Shown: positions 1 through 12,455 of the stretch, piece by piece
Layout: each line of letters starts with the position of its first letter
How positions within the stretch are numbered: position 1 is the stretch's first letter
From: Ceratotherium simum simum
Lineage: Eukaryota; Chordata; Mammalia; Perissodactyla; Rhinocerotidae
Direction: 5' to 3'
Assembly: GCF_000283155.1 (NCBI RefSeq)
Contig: NW_004454210.1
Location: 2,238,031-2,302,030 of the forward strand
Length of the DNA: 64,000 nucleotides
The notes under the pieces: model-generated
What the model was told of the DNA's origin: nothing
Seen by the model: the letters and a program-made list of their open reading frames with translations, nothing else
Databases searched by the model: none
Position numbers and translations under genes: made by a program

Positions 1-354
1 CTGGGACCTCAGCTGGAAGCATTGGTCAGATCACCTACATATGACCTCTCCATGTGGCTGCTTGGCTTCCTCCCAGCCTGGTGGCTGGGCTCCAAAAGCA
101 AACGTCCCAAAAGACAGGCAGTGGAAGCTGCCAGTTTCTTAAGACCTGGTCCCAGAAACTGGCACAGTGTCACTTCCACCATATTCTATTGGCCAAGCTG
201 TCACAAAGCCCAGATTCAAGGGCAGTGGCTATAGACCCCACCTCTCACTGGAAAAAGTATTAAAGAATTTGGTGGCCATGTTTTAAACCCACTACAGTTG
301 TGAGGATTTGGAGGCCCATAGCAGAGACTCAATAAAGAGTAGCTGTTATTATTG

Positions 355-530
355 CTGTTCATCAGCATCAGCATCACCACCACTTCTAATTATGTTTTAA
401 GGAAGCCTGTCTCCTTGTCCTCTGAATCTGTAATTCAGATTATAACTGGTCTGGAGTAGAACGCAGACATCTCTAGTTTTTAAAAGCTCTTTGGGTGATT
501 CCATTGTGCAGCCTGGGTTGAGGACCACAG
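355..530 (+). repeat. MER5-like hAT DNA transposon remnant
   Basis: Segments such as catcagcatcagcatcac, ggtgattccattgtgcag and the closing ttgaggaccac resemble MER5A-type non-autonomous hAT elements. It is strongly diverged, so the boundaries are approximate. Confidence 0.4.
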
Positions 531-1439
531 AGCACGGGAGCAATTCCAGCATTTGCTGTCAGCCCACATACAGTAAATGGACACACTTCTCTAGCCCTCT
601 ATGGGAAGACTTAAGGACAGGAATCTGGTTCACCTCTGAATTCCCTGCAGAGCCCCAGCCAGAGCCTAGAGCATAGCAGGGTCCCAAGTGATGCCAATGG
701 GGTGATAGGCATCTGAGGGTCCCAGGATTCCAGCCCTCTAGTCGGGCCACCCAATTCCCTGCAAGCTTGTTCTGACACTGGGCTGCCCCAGAGCAGAGAT
801 GCCTGGTCTTTTCCCAGCCTTCCAAGCCCCTTCCTTTCCCTGCTTCTCCTTCCAGAATGGGCAGTTTCTGGGTCAAAACATTGAAAGAGGCATGAGCTCA
901 GGGCAGAGAAATTATTCAGTTGCCCCTTTCCTTGGGCAGAGGAGCAGCATGGAGTGGAGTCACTGGTTGTTTTAAGAGATGAGGAGTGGGTCTGGATGGG
1001 ATGATGGTTGTCACCAGCTATGCTGAAGGCCCACACACAGCTCATGCCAGCCGTGTGACATCTGAAGAGCCCTTGCCATGGCCCACATTCCACACCAAAG
1101 CCTGGCCTCCAGATGCCAAGCCCCAGAGTCAAGGCCACCATCTGCCATGCTCCCCATAAGACCCCCCAGACTGCCGTCATGTGCAGGAGTCCTGTCAATG
1201 GGGAGCTGGGGCCTTCCAGTTGTGGGGCACATGACCCAGCAAATCTGCTGCCCCCACCCCAGACCTCACCCAGTTTGGAACTCAGAGCCACTAACTTCGA
1301 GACATTGCGTGTGTCTCCATTGGAGGAGGGGCCGGGCAACCTTTCATCAGCTGGGGCTTTGGTTGGTCGCAGGCCTCACTGCAAGTCTCATCCACATCAG
1401 TCACATTGAGGATAAACTGCTTCCCAGCCTCACTCAGCC

Positions 1440-1645
1440 CTGAGTCTGGTCACATCAATGTGACCTCAGACTGACCACAACTATGGCCACAGACCGACCC
1501 TGACACTGACTCAGACTGATTCCAACCCTGGCCAAGACCATCCTCTGACACTGGCCACAAAACTGACCCTGTCCAAAGACTAACGCTGACCCTGCCTGCA
1601 AAACCGACCCTGACTCTGACCACAGATTGACTTCTGACCTCTGAA
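1440..1645. repeat. CTGACC-rich degenerate tandem repeat
   Basis: The words ctgacc, ctgaccctg and actctgaccacag recur many times at irregular spacing, giving a degenerate minisatellite. A weaker stretch of similar composition occurs in DYSF intron 46 near 51070-51235. Confidence 0.55.
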
Positions 1646-2544
1646 TAGGGTTAGTGGAATGCACCACACCACAGTCCCATAGGCCCACAGGTGCACCAGT
1701 CTGGCTACGCTTGAGGGACAGCCACGTGGGCCAAGAGGAGGAGGATCTGTCCTGTGCAAACCCAGGGCCGCCTGCAGCAAGCAGGCTTCCCCCTGGCAAG
1801 AGGGCTCAGAAGCAGCTTCTGGAACACCTGAAAGGGCCAAGCAGTTGCCAAGCACAGTAGCTTGCTTGGTTTCTGGACCCTTGTCCTGGAGTCCCCCACC
1901 AGGCAGGCCTTCTTCTTTTTGCTTACTCTAATCCTGCCACATCCTGTCCCATCTGCCTGAGGAGGCCAGTCTGACTGCTCCATTTAGGTTTTCAAAGATC
2001 TTTGACCCACATGGTCCTGACAGGACATGTCCTCTGAGAGGGTCACTGGGGAGCTTCTCTCCCCAACCTTTCAATCCAAGAATAGACACGGGACTTGCCC
2101 TTTGATTCCCCCAACAAAATTCAGGGGAGACCTGGAATTTCTCAAGTAAATTTTTCTATCTTCTTGCATACATCGTTGCTGGGGAGAAGTCTGGTGTCGA
2201 TTTGATTTGGGTTTCATTTTGTAGGTAATCTGTTCTCTCTCTTCTAATGAGTCAGGAGGAGAGAACGCCTGGGGCAGAAGGGGCAAGGAGAAGTTCATCC
2301 CTTGGGACATTGAGTGTGTGGACAATGGAGTGGGCGCCTGGTTGAGGGTGCCTTGGTCATGCTATCTCCCCTTCCCATCTGCTGCACCTATGCTCCAAGC
2401 ACCACCCACTCTTTCTTCTCCAAGGTGCTCTTCAGACACACAGCCCCTATTCTCAGAGCTCTAGACCTGCCCTCTTTTACGGCAGGGGCCCATTTCCCAT
2501 TCCTGCGTGGCTGGCCAGGGGCACTGCACATGTGAGTACCTGCT

Positions 2545-2805
2545 ACTCAGTGTGTGTGCATACTTACTTGCATACATGCATATGTACCAGCACGTGTGTA
2601 TGAATGTGTATTTGTTTGGATGTGTGCTTGTGTATGTGTGTACATGGACATGGACATGGATAACTGAGTATGTGTGAGATGTCTAGAACAGAGTGTGTGT
2701 ACGTTTGGTATGCATGTGGGTGTGCATGGGTTGTGTGGGTACTGTGAATGGGCTACATATAAAGTGTCGACATGTGTGCTTTTGTGTATGTGTGTATATG
2801 TTCCT
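2545..2805. repeat. TG-rich alternating purine-pyrimidine region
   Basis: About 260 bp of interrupted TG, TATG and TGTA words (tgtgtatgtgtgtacatgg and similar), an old expanded dinucleotide tract. The open frames through it are compositional artefacts. Confidence 0.75.
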
Positions 2806-3653
2806 CCATCCCCAACCAGCAATGTGCTCCTTGGGGGAGGCAGCCTGCAGTGCCCCTTCACCTGTGTTTCCTGCCCAGTCCTGGGACTGGATGTGGCAGA
2901 TTCAGATCCTCGGCAAAGCTTAAGGCTTGGATCCAGTAGGACAAGATCCGAGGCCTTCTGAGTCTGTGGCCAGTAGCCTTGACAGAGCCAGAAACCTGTC
3001 AGTAGTCAGTGCCCATGGGTAGCCTGGAGGAATGAGGATACTAGGAGACTGTGGCGTGGCCTTATGCCTCAAAGTTGTTGCTCAAACACCAAGTCCAAGT
3101 TCATGGGGCCATTACTGCTAGCACACACCACCCACAGCTAATGCTGTCCTTCTAGCCCAAGATCCTGCCCCCAGGCTGCAAGCCCCTCAGCATGCAAAGC
3201 ACTAGTTCCTGTTTCCACATCCCACCACTGAGTCCCAGGTCCACCCGCCCCACTCCACTCTCCAAACACGCCCTTCCAGACAACAAAAAGAGGGAGCCTG
3301 TGTGTCTTCCACCCCAGGAAGCTCATGTTTTCCACAGCTGGGATTCTGAGTAAGCCCGAGGGGGAAAACCAAAGAGCACTCTGAGAAAAGATCCCTCACC
3401 CCTGGGTAATACTTCAACTTCCATCTCAGCCCCACCCACCCATGAAGCAAAATCTAAGGCTTCAGAAACTTTTCTGGATTCTGCTGCACTCTGCAGCTGG
3501 GAGAGATTGTTAGAGAGTGAACTGACTCTCTCTAACTGGCTCTCCAGGCCTGTAAGGAGTCTAGGACGCCAGCACACAGACTCACACACCGATCCACACT
3601 ACCCCTCCCGCCAGGTAGAGGGAGGAGCAGAAAGTGATGCATGTTGGGAAGAC

Positions 3654-3800
3654 CATGAAGCATCCTGGGAAGGACATGAGGCACACTAGGAGGCCATGAG
3701 GCATCCTGGGAAAGATGTGAGGCATCTTAGAGGACATGAGGCATTCTGGAGAGGACATGAGGCATCTTGGGAGGGCATGAGGCATCCTGGGAAAAGCATG
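3654..3800. repeat. 21-bp minisatellite, seven units
   Basis: Seven consecutive units of 19-21 bp with consensus catgaggcatcctgggaa plus a short GA tail run from 3654 to 3796, with a partial unit just upstream. Units differ by a few substitutions and 1-2 bp indels. Confidence 0.88.
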
Positions 3801-3920
3801 TGATTTGGGTCAAGTCCCGGCTGAACTGCTTGTTAGCTTCATGACCTTTGGCAAAGTTTTGTTTAGTTTAGTTTTCTTATATAAAGTAATGACATAATTT
3901 TAAATCCAAATTGGAACACT

Positions 3921-4133
3921 TTTTTTTTCTATTTTGTGAGGAAGATCAGCCCTGAGCTAACATCTGCCAATCCTCTTCTTTTTGCTGAGGAAGATTGGCC
4001 CTGGGCTAACATCCGTGCCCATCTTCCTCTACTTTATATGGGACGCTGCCACAGCATGGCTTGACAAGCAGTGCGTCGGTGCTCCCAGGATCTGAACCTG
4101 CGAACTCTGGGCCGCCGAAGCCGCTGCACCACC
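3921..4133 (-). mobile_element. ERE-family SINE (equine), reverse orientation
   Basis: A T-rich start, then gaggaagatcagccctgagctaac and later the tRNA-like end (gatctgaacctgcgaactctgg), match the equine ERE SINE in reverse. It is bounded by a perfect 9-bp target-site duplication, tggaacact, at 3912-3920 and 4134-4142. This family is specific to equids and close relatives and gives the species assignment. Confidence 0.92.
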
Positions 4134-4251
4134 TGGAACACTCTTAAGAGTGAAAGGGGACCCTATTAGTAATTATACCCAGACAACAGGTATGAACCCC
4201 CACCATTCCAGCAAACGGGGATAAGTGATCACCCTATGTCACCTACAGTAG

Positions 4252-4272
4252 TGATGATGATGATGATGATGA
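4252..4272. repeat. (GAT)n microsatellite
   Basis: Seven near-perfect GAT/TGA trinucleotide units. Confidence 0.85.
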
Positions 4273-5029
4273 AGGACAAAAGGAAGGGCCCCTGATAGAG
4301 TTTCAGTCATTCCATTTTGGCCTTGAGCCAGGGGCTGAGGGTGAGGGGACGGAGAAGGGGCCGCAGGCAATCCCTCCCTTTCCAGCCCCTCTGCCCCCAG
4401 CTCCTGCCCTCTGCCTGCCCTGCTCCCCTCCGCATGCCCCGACTCTGACTCTACAGCAGCTCTGATGCCTTTAGCAGTCGCCCAGGTTTATCTCCAGGGG
4501 AGTGCTAGGTTCAAAGATCAGATATATTTTCTGGCAGACAGGGGCTGGTGGCCGACTGCCAGAGGTGGGAATGGCCTGCAGGCACGGGGTCAGCTGGGTT
4601 ATTTTGACTCCTCGGCATGCAATGAGGGGGCCTCGGGAAGGAGAAATCTACAGTGTGGAGGGAGAGAAACTTCCATCTCTGATGAGCTGGGCTTGGCTTT
4701 GCCTTCCAACTTGGAACAGGAGAGGCAGAAGGAGGAACCAGGGCAAGGAGCTGGAAAAGGAAAGGGGACAAGGAGCCGGGGAAAAATAAACCTGGAGAAG
4801 AACCTATTTTAGAAGTCACTCTTTTTGGTTCCAGCTCTCCCCCACCACACCCCAAAACCCAGGCGTTGGGCCACAGGGTGTGGTGACAAGGTGTGTGTGG
4901 TCAGTGACGGGAAACCCTTAGGCATCCAGGGCAGCTGGGGAGAGGCCAGGTTGGGAGGAGATAGGCGGGGCCTGGCAGAGGTCACCACAGCCAGTCCCCG
5001 GTTTTGCCACCCTTGAGTGCCCCAGAACG

Positions 5030-5255
5030 GTATCTTCAAACTTTTGATAGTGACACATATTTTATGCTGCAACCCAGAACACAGAAAGTTTCCCCCCAAA
5101 ACACTTGCCCTTATTAAGTCAATGCATTCCTATATTTTCAATTGTACTCTTTTATTTTTTAAATGCTGATTGCAATTCATAGCATTGTTTCCATAATCCA
5201 CTGTGGGTTATAATCTGTGGTTCTGAAAATCACTGCTCCAGACTAGTCTTCCCGA
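5030..5255 (+). repeat. Old DNA-transposon-like repeat
   Basis: Starts with cttcaaacttttgatag and ends with ggttctgaaaatcactg, the type of ends seen in old mammalian hAT-class elements, with an AT-rich interior (tcaatgcattcctatattttcaattgt). The family is not assigned. Confidence 0.4.
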
Positions 5256-5269
5256 ACCTTACCGAGCCT

Positions 5270-5400
5270 GCCTAGAAATCAGCTGGGAGCTTGCTAAATG
5301 CAGATTCTGGTTCATTAGGTCTGCAGTGGGACCTGAGACTCTGCATTTCTAACAAGCTCCCAGGTGATGCAATGCTGCTGGTCCTCAGACCTTGGAGTAA
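5270..5400 (+). repeat. MER5-like hAT element
   Basis: Contains agctgggagcttgctaaatg, cagattctgg, gactctgcatttctaacaag and ctcccaggtgatgcaatg in the order found in MER5A/B. This is a better-preserved copy than the one near 355. Confidence 0.75.
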
Positions 5401-6094
5401 AAGTACCCAGACCACAACTTCCTGGACAGCACCAATTTCAGCAAAGGGGTTTGGGGATCATGCACGAAAAGGGAAAGGGGCAGATGAAAGGTCGACCCAC
5501 TGAGGGTTGTCCATCCCTCAGCCTCCAGGCAAGGCTGCAGATGAAATGCAGCAAAGGCATGATGGCATCTGATGGCAAAGAGCTGCCCTCCAGGGACCCA
5601 GGCTGCACTGCTGTGATCTGGGAGCCAAGCGCAGGTACGGCTGCCAGTCAGCATTAGCCAGGCCTCACACACACATACACAAAAAGAAACTTGTAGGTGT
5701 GGGGACCTCACGCAGTACTCTAACAGGCAAGGTTGACAATATCACAAATGGATTACTCACTGGAGGTCTAGCATTAACTAGGAAGAGCTCACTGGTTACT
5801 TTCCATTCTCTGGGTAGAACGTAATCCGGACCTTGCCTGAGGGTACTCAGTTAGAAACAGCTAGGCAGCAATTGATTAGGGCAGTGGGTCCCAAATAGAG
5901 CTCCAGAAAACACTAGCTGGGCAAGATCAACCAAAATGAGTTCCAAGGTCAAACTGGGAAACACAGCGTGTTATCTCCTCCAGGCCCACCTTGGAGCATC
6001 CTTGTTCACAGGGAAAGGCTGTGAGAAGACCTGCAGTGAAGAACCGTTTCCCAAACTTACCCAACCATGGAACTCTTTGTTTGTTTGTTAGTTA

Positions 6095-6475
6095 ACCTAT
6101 TGCTATGGACTGAATTGTGTCCCTCTAAAATTCGTGTGTTGGAGTCCTAACCCCCACTGTGACTGTATTTGGAGATACGGCCATTAGGTAGATCATAAGG
6201 GTGGGGGCCTGATCCAATAGGACTGATGTTCTTACAAGAAGAGAAAGAGACACCAGAGGTCTCTCTTTCTCTCCACGTGCTTGCACAGAGGAAAGGCCAT
6301 GTGAGGTCACAGTGAGAAGGTGGCCATCTGCAAGCCAGGAAGAGAGGCCTCCCCAGAAACCAACCCTGACAGCACCTTGATCTTGGACTTCTAGCCTCCA
6401 GAACTGTGAGCACATCAATTTCTGTTGTTGGTGGAATTCTGTATGGTAGCCTGAGCAGACTAATCTGCCCATCTA
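6095..6475 (+). mobile_element. MaLR-type solo LTR
   Basis: Begins with tgctatggactgaattgtgtccc and contains tgtgactgtatttggagata, gatccaataggactgatgttc, caagccaggaagagaggcc and ggacttctagcctccagaactgtgag, the layout of an ERVL-MaLR LTR (MLT1/MST-like). No internal retroviral sequence is attached. Non-coding. Confidence 0.7.
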
Positions 6476-6569
6476 TGGCCAACCCATGGAATCTTTAGGA
6501 ATATAAGATTAGAACTGTGCTTTTCATAACCTTGATCTTCTAAGATATATAAGTTCGTAGAGAGAGGAG

Positions 6570-6720
6570 AGGGACTGTGATCCCCATTTTAGAGGATAGG
6601 AAACTAAAGTCCACAAGCACGAAGTGAGTGGCCCAAAGTCCCACAGCTGGACAGAACTGGGCACAAGGAATTCAAACTCAGCTCTGATTGCATCAGAAGA
6701 TAAGGCTCCCACTGTCCAGA
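6570..6720 (+). repeat. MIR SINE
   Basis: ccccattttagaggataggaaact followed by agtggcccaaagtcccacag is the MIR core in sense orientation. Confidence 0.75.
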
Positions 6721-6929
6721 GGCTGCAGTCTACTGTGTCTGATATTCCCAGTCATGATGCTTAGGGGGCTCTCTCCCTAAGCACAAGACTATGTACTATA
6801 AGAAAAACTGATGTTGATCAGAGACGTTTTCCTGAAGAAGATTGATTCTAGAAGGGGTGCATAATGGTCATGTTGGAAGTAACCAGGGATGAAACCAGTT
6901 GATGATAGGAACTTAAGTACTAGGCTGAG

Positions 6930-7110
6930 GACCTAATCTGGACTCAGCTGGGCAGTAGAGAGCCACTGTAGGTTCTTGAGCAGCAGGGCCATGACGTGTC
7001 TGAGTTGGTCTAGGTGTGTGGGACGGCTGGGGAGGAGCCTGGATCCGGGAGGCCCCAGGCCAGACCAGCAGCAGAGTGACTCTGCAGGGGTGGAACACGG
7101 AAGCCATGGA
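6930..7110 (+). repeat. Old interspersed repeat, family not named
   Basis: gagccactgtaggttcttgagcag and catgacgtgtctgagtt match the last part of a common mammalian repeat that also appears at 25150-26080 and 47998-48390. Confidence 0.45.
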
Positions 7111-7310
7111 GCGGCTAACTTTGTCATTCTCCCCCATGCCTTCCACCATGCCTTCCTTGCTGCCTAGGGTAGGGATGTAGGGCTCTGGGGACTGGTCAGA
7201 TTTTCCAGGCCTTGACATTTAGAGCTGGTCCTGGCAGCCAGCCCCTCCCAGCCTCCTGCTGGGGAAACTGACAATGTGGAGGGCGGATGGAAAAACTATT
7301 TAAGGTACTA

Positions 7311-7341
7311 ACCACACACACATACACACACACACACACAC
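7311..7341. repeat. (CA)n microsatellite
   Basis: About 15 CA units with one interrupting T. Confidence 0.85.
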
Positions 7342-8174
7342 TGCTGGGATGGCTGCTGGGCAGGGGTGCTCTCTTTCTGCTCCCTTTCTTTGCTCCCCAC
7401 ATGTAAGTGAACCCCTGCTCAATGCTCTCATTTCCATGTATCCTCCCAGACCAGCTCCTTCAGCCCAGACTTGTCATCACGTGAGGGGTGGGAGAGAGCC
7501 CTAAGGTAGGTTCCAGAGGGACTGGCTGGGGCACCAACCAAGGCACCAGCTGGCTCCCCAAAAGATGGTCAGTTGGCCCCCTCAGGACAATGACTCCGAG
7601 GTCTGGTGAGTCCTAGGTCTCTGCAAGGTGCCTTGGGGGACAGAGGAGTGCTGGGAGCCGGGCGTCCCAGCATCAGCCTCCTCACCATCACTTCCATCCA
7701 AACCAGACTTTATTTAACTAGCTCAGCTCTGTTTTTGCCCACTTTAATCAATTGGGGTCCTCATACATTCATTTAGTGAAAGGGATCTACATCTCAGAGA
7801 ACCGTCATCCTAGGAGTTGGTCTGGGGAGCAGAGATCCTGAGCGGCAGCTGGTACTTTTGTCCTGCCAGGCGGGGGTCAGAATTATGATAGAGGAAGCAC
7901 GGGAGGCTCTGCCCTCTATTTAAGGTTCAAGGCAGTTCTATGAGCTAAAGATGGTTTTCTCACTTTACACTACACCCACTGAGTCAGGAAGACGCAAACT
8001 AACTTGCCTGCCTCTGGCCACACGACCAGAATCTCCCATCTCCCCTGGGAGGACAGCAATTCCAGCACCTATTGGTTACTAAGGGGAAGCCTTAAATAGA
8101 GCCACCTCTGTCCCACTCCAGGAAACACCACTCACGGTTTATTCTAGAGAGGCAGGAGAGTACGAGGACCGAGA

Positions 8175-8385
8175 ACACAGACCTCAAGGATTAGAATCCT
8201 GTCTCCACCAGCCTCTTACAACCTGTGTGAACCTGAGCTGTTCAAATGCTCTGTTAAATGGGGATTAATAACAGTACCTATCTCATAGCATCGTTGTGAG
8301 ATTGAGTTAATATTTGCAAAGCTCTTACAACAGTGCCTGTCTCCTCTTATGTATATCTAAGTGAATGTTAGATGAATCATTTGAT
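8175..8385 (-). repeat. MIR SINE, reverse
   Basis: ctctgttaaatggggattaataac and tctcatagcatcgttgtgag are the reverse complement of the MIR centre. Confidence 0.7.
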
Positions 8386-9459
8386 TCTCTGTGGCTGTTG
8401 CCTCCTGGAGTTAGTGCAAATCAGCAGACCGGGAAAGGGGATTGCTGCTGGGGCAAATCTGAGTTCAAGCCTGGGCCATTTTCCACAACCTTGGACGTGA
8501 CTCTCTTTCTGCCACTCATTGAATGATGATGGAGGCTGGCAAATCCTACAGGAAAGCCTGCTGAGATCAAAGCCCAGCCTCCCGTTCGTGGTCCCCTTTC
8601 CGAGCTCTCTCTTCACACAGCTCTCTTGGCCACTATAAGGGGAATAGTTTGGGCCCTAGGTGGTTCTCTCAAGGGGCCCTGGGAGTAGGGCTCAGCACGA
8701 TGAGGCGGAAGAGGACCAGAGACCTAGCTCCCCTGGCCATGGCAGATGGGGCATCGGACCCCTTGTCTCCCGTGATGTAGCCACAACTCACTTCCCAGCC
8801 TCCCCTGCAGGGGCCCCTCCTGTGGCCTCCCACCCTCCCTCAGCTTCTCCTCTCCTGGTCCCGCTGTTCAAGGCCACAGGGAGGGGCTGGAGTTCGGGGC
8901 CCTGGCTGAAGGCCTCGACGTCTTCCAGGTGTGGGGGAGGCCCAGCTGGACGGGCAGGTGTGGGGAGGGCCAGAGCAGCTGCAGGGTGTCTGGAAGGCAT
9001 TTGGGCAGCTAATGAGCGAGGGATCTAATTAAAACATTGGAGGAGGAGTCTGGGCCCAAGCCATGTGGAGCAGGAAGTGCCGGCCAGGGGCTTGCCTGGG
9101 CCTGGGTTAAGAGGGAAAAGTGCCTGAGAAGCAGGGGCCAAGGCGGGACACAGCAATAGCCTGACCCCACCCTTCCCAGCACAGCCTCCTCCTCCAGGAC
9201 CTAAACCACTTAGATTCTAAAGCAGCTGGGGACTTCGACACCATACCACTGCTCTCTGCAGAGAGAATCCGCTCTGGGCTGAGGGCTGAGGACTGAGGAT
9301 GGAGTTAGGGATGAAGACCAGGACCCAGCCTAGCTAAGTCCAAGTGTTTCCGAGGACTGGCGATGACGGGCGGGTCCCGCTGGAGAGAAAGCTAGGGAAG
9401 ATCTGCCAACCTGGTACCCCCTAAAAGTGGGCATCCAAATGGAGCCAAGCTGAGAACAT

Positions 9460-9565
9460 CAGTCTCCACCATCATTACCCCATCACTGCCCTCATGCTGT
9501 CACTGTCAGCACTGTCACCACCAGCACAATCACCAACATCACTGTCACCATCACCATTAACCCTC
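9460..9565. repeat. CAC/CAT-rich degenerate tract
   Basis: Repeating caccatca, ctgtcacca and accaacatc words. A tract of the same kind lies in DYSF intron 42. Confidence 0.6.
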
Positions 9566-10764
9566 TGAACACTGGTCATCAGCCCACAGTGCCCTTGAGA
9601 ACTCCCACCTCATTCCTTCCCCCTGGACCCCGTGTCCAGCCTCCATTTCTGGTCTAGCGGGCTCCAGCTTCCTTGTACTCAGTCCAACCATAACGCATGC
9701 TCCCATCCCTCACACTACCCCTGCCAGTGCCCTGGACACGAATCCTCAGACCCCAGAGGGGTTAAGAGAGGGGCAGGGTGGTGTGGATCCCCAGTGTTCA
9801 CACACTGGGGCTTCTGCTAGGACACACCCCCAACCCCTGGACAGACATGGCTCTTGGCTCTGCCCTTCCTGAAGTCGTCTGTGTCCCCCAAATCTGGATT
9901 TCCCTGTGGTCCCAACCAAAGGACTCACCATGGAGGGAATATTTCCAGATAATTGGCTCAGGACCCCAGTGGTCTGGGTGAGGCTCTGTCCAGTCCCCTC
10001 CCAAACATAATCACACCACTCCCCCACCCCTAGGCTACCCTCTTTCTCCCCCACGTCCCTGCCCCTCCCACCATCCCTTCCCATCTGCTCCCAATAACTC
10101 CAGCTAACATCTCCCAGCATGCCTTTCACCTCCTGGTCCCTGCAGGAGGACTGAGGAGGCACGACACCCCCCTTCTGGTCCCTGACTCAGGGTGTTAACG
10201 AGGAACAGGTTTCCCCCCAGCTGTGGGCTGTGCCCTGAGACGGGAGTTTCCTCTCTCCTGCCTTCCCTTTATTCTTCAAATGGCCCAATTTCCCCAACAG
10301 ATGCTGGGGGTTGAGAGGAGACAGGCAGGTGGGGAAGGTGAAGGCTTCTTTCTGGAGTGGAGGTGACAGGGAGAGGAGAAGGTAGGAGCCTGGTGAGGAG
10401 AGGGGACACTTCCTCAGGAGGTGTGAGGGGAAGCAAATGAGGTGGCTGAGAGGGGATGCAGTCCAGAGGTGAGAGGGGAAGTCAAACAGAGGTCAGACCT
10501 ACAGTCCTGGCGGGGGCAGTCCTAGGGGAGAGCTGGACGCTGGGGTCCCCCCCACCAACCTGACTCTCAGTCTCAACTCCTGCCTCACCCCTTCCTCCCC
10601 ACCCCACAAGCCTGGGAGCAGGGGTCTCTCCCCCTGGAGCCTTCCGAGGGAACTGACCCCCCAGTAGGACTGACTGCTCCCCTGGCCCAGAGCGGCCTGC
10701 AGGGCACAGGGACACTTGCTTGCCCAGATCTATCTGTCTGCTTCCCCAAGGGCAGCATCAGTCT

Positions 10765-10850
10765 CATTTGTCTACCCTCCTTGCACAAGCTCCTGTGCTC
10801 AGCACACACTCAAGAAATTCTTGTTGACTGAAGGAAGAAATAGATGAAGA
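10765..10850 (+). repeat. L2 3'-end fragment
   Basis: ctcagcacacactcaagaaattcttgttgactgaa is the diverged L2 tail (cact-caata-aat-gttgaatga). Confidence 0.5.
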
Positions 10851-11559
10851 GATGGCACTCATACACACCGGCAGCCTAGGAGACACAGCGTGGACCCCTG
10901 GGTTCTGCTCGCCCCTCCTTGGCTGTGCAGGCTTAGGCAGCTTCCTTGCTGTCTCTGGCTTCAGAGGGTTGGACTAGATGAGCTGGGAGCGGGAGATGCT
11001 GCTGTCTCCCCAACATGGTAGGATCTGAGGGGCTGTAGCTGAAAGGTGAACACAGGACCTGCTTTGCGAGAGCAGAGAAGGCAAACAGAACTGTGGAAGC
11101 TGCAGAAGTTGGGGGGCTTCTGGGGGGCATTGAGCTGAGCCCTGCAGTGGCAACCTGGGTAGGGGAGAAGGGGAAGGGGTACCCCTGCGCCCAAGGAGGC
11201 TGGCACGTGGTCCACCCAGCTTCAGCTGTGGACGGAGGGGTGAGCCCTTGGCCTTGACTTCCAGGAAGGAGAAACTCCCTGAGAGCGTGGGTTATTGTTG
11301 CAGGTTGTAGCAGTGCCTGAGACCATCTAGAAGTTCTCCTTGGGACCTGACTGCATTCCCTCCTGCTGCCTGACCTGCCATGGGTACAAATTTAAGCTGT
11401 CAGACAAGGGCAGAAAATCTTAGAATGCTGCCCTGCTGCTCTTCTCTGTTCTCCCCCTGCCCCCAAAACAGCCCCTACACACATCCCACTGCTCGGCCAT
11501 TGTGGGCACACGAGGACTCGTGAGAACTAGGCATCTCAGTGCTCACTCTCTGTGAGATT

Positions 11560-12335
11560 ATAGAAAATATGTATTGATCTCCTCCCTCAGTTCCTGGCAC
11601 AGAGCTCCTGAAACTCTCGTAATTTCCTAAGTGGTAAGAGCACTAGGAGCATCTTTTGTTCTAATGAGGTGACTGTGGGGGGATCCTGGATGGGGGCTGG
11701 TCACCAGAAAGACCAAGCCATGATTAGAAGCTTTGAATTCTCAGCTCCACTCCCACCCCCCATCCTCCCAGAGAGGGGAGAGGGGCTGGAAATGGAGTTA
11801 ATAATTGATCATGCCTACGTGAGGAAGCCCCCATAAAATCCCAATAGCACAGGGTTTGGAGAGCTTCCACGTGAGTGAACACATCCACCTGCTGGGAGCG
11901 TGACGCACCCCAACTCCACAGGGGCAGAGGCTCCTGCACTCAGGACCCTCCCAGACCTCACCCTATATATCTCTTCTTCTGGCTGTTCATCCGTATCCTT
12001 GACAATTTCCTTTAATAAACTGGTAAATGTAAGTAAATATTTCCCTGAGTTCTGTGAGCCACTCTAGCAAATTAATGGAACCTGAGGACGGAGTCATGGG
12101 AACCTCCAATTTGTTACCAAATTGGACAGAAGTTGTGGGCAACCTGGGGACCTACTACTTGCGATTGGCATCTGAAGTGCGGTGGGAACAGTTTTGCGAG
12201 ACTGAGCCCTTAACCTGTGGGATCCGATGCTGTCTCCAGGTGGATAGTGTCAAGAATCAGTTAAATTGTAGGATACCCAGCTAGTGTCACAAAGAATTGC
12301 TTGGTGTGAGGAAAAACCTCCACACATTTGGTGAC
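11560..12335 (+). mobile_element. Endogenous retrovirus-type LTR
   Basis: About 770 bp with ttgatcatgcctacgtgagg, a TATA-like tatatatctc, an AATAAA at about 12014 (ctttaataaactggtaa), ctgtgagccactctagcaaa and a terminal acacatttggtgaccagaag that looks like the LTR end running into a primer-binding-type sequence. No gag, pol or env reading frame follows. Family not named. Confidence 0.6.
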
Positions 12336-12394
12336 CAGAAGCGTCAGAGTGCCGTGTTCCGAGTGAGGAGTAAAGGAGACACACAGAAGAAACC

Positions 12395-12455
12395 ACATAG
12401 GGAAGAACTGAGTTTTTCCCTACCCAGGGGGTAGATGGAACTGAGTTTTTCCGAT
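12395..12455 (+). repeat. Short direct repeat after the LTR
   Basis: The word gaactgagtttttcc occurs at 12406 and again at 12439, separated by about 18 bp. It may be a slippage duplication in the sequence just beyond the LTR. Confidence 0.6.

Noticed and set aside
611..1339. 242-codon open frame on the minus strand at the left edge
   Set aside because: Low-information composition, competing frames on both strands, no conserved motif.
7312..7341. CRISPR-like or other regular array
   Set aside because: These and the other short periodic tracts are simple microsatellites; the sequence is mammalian.
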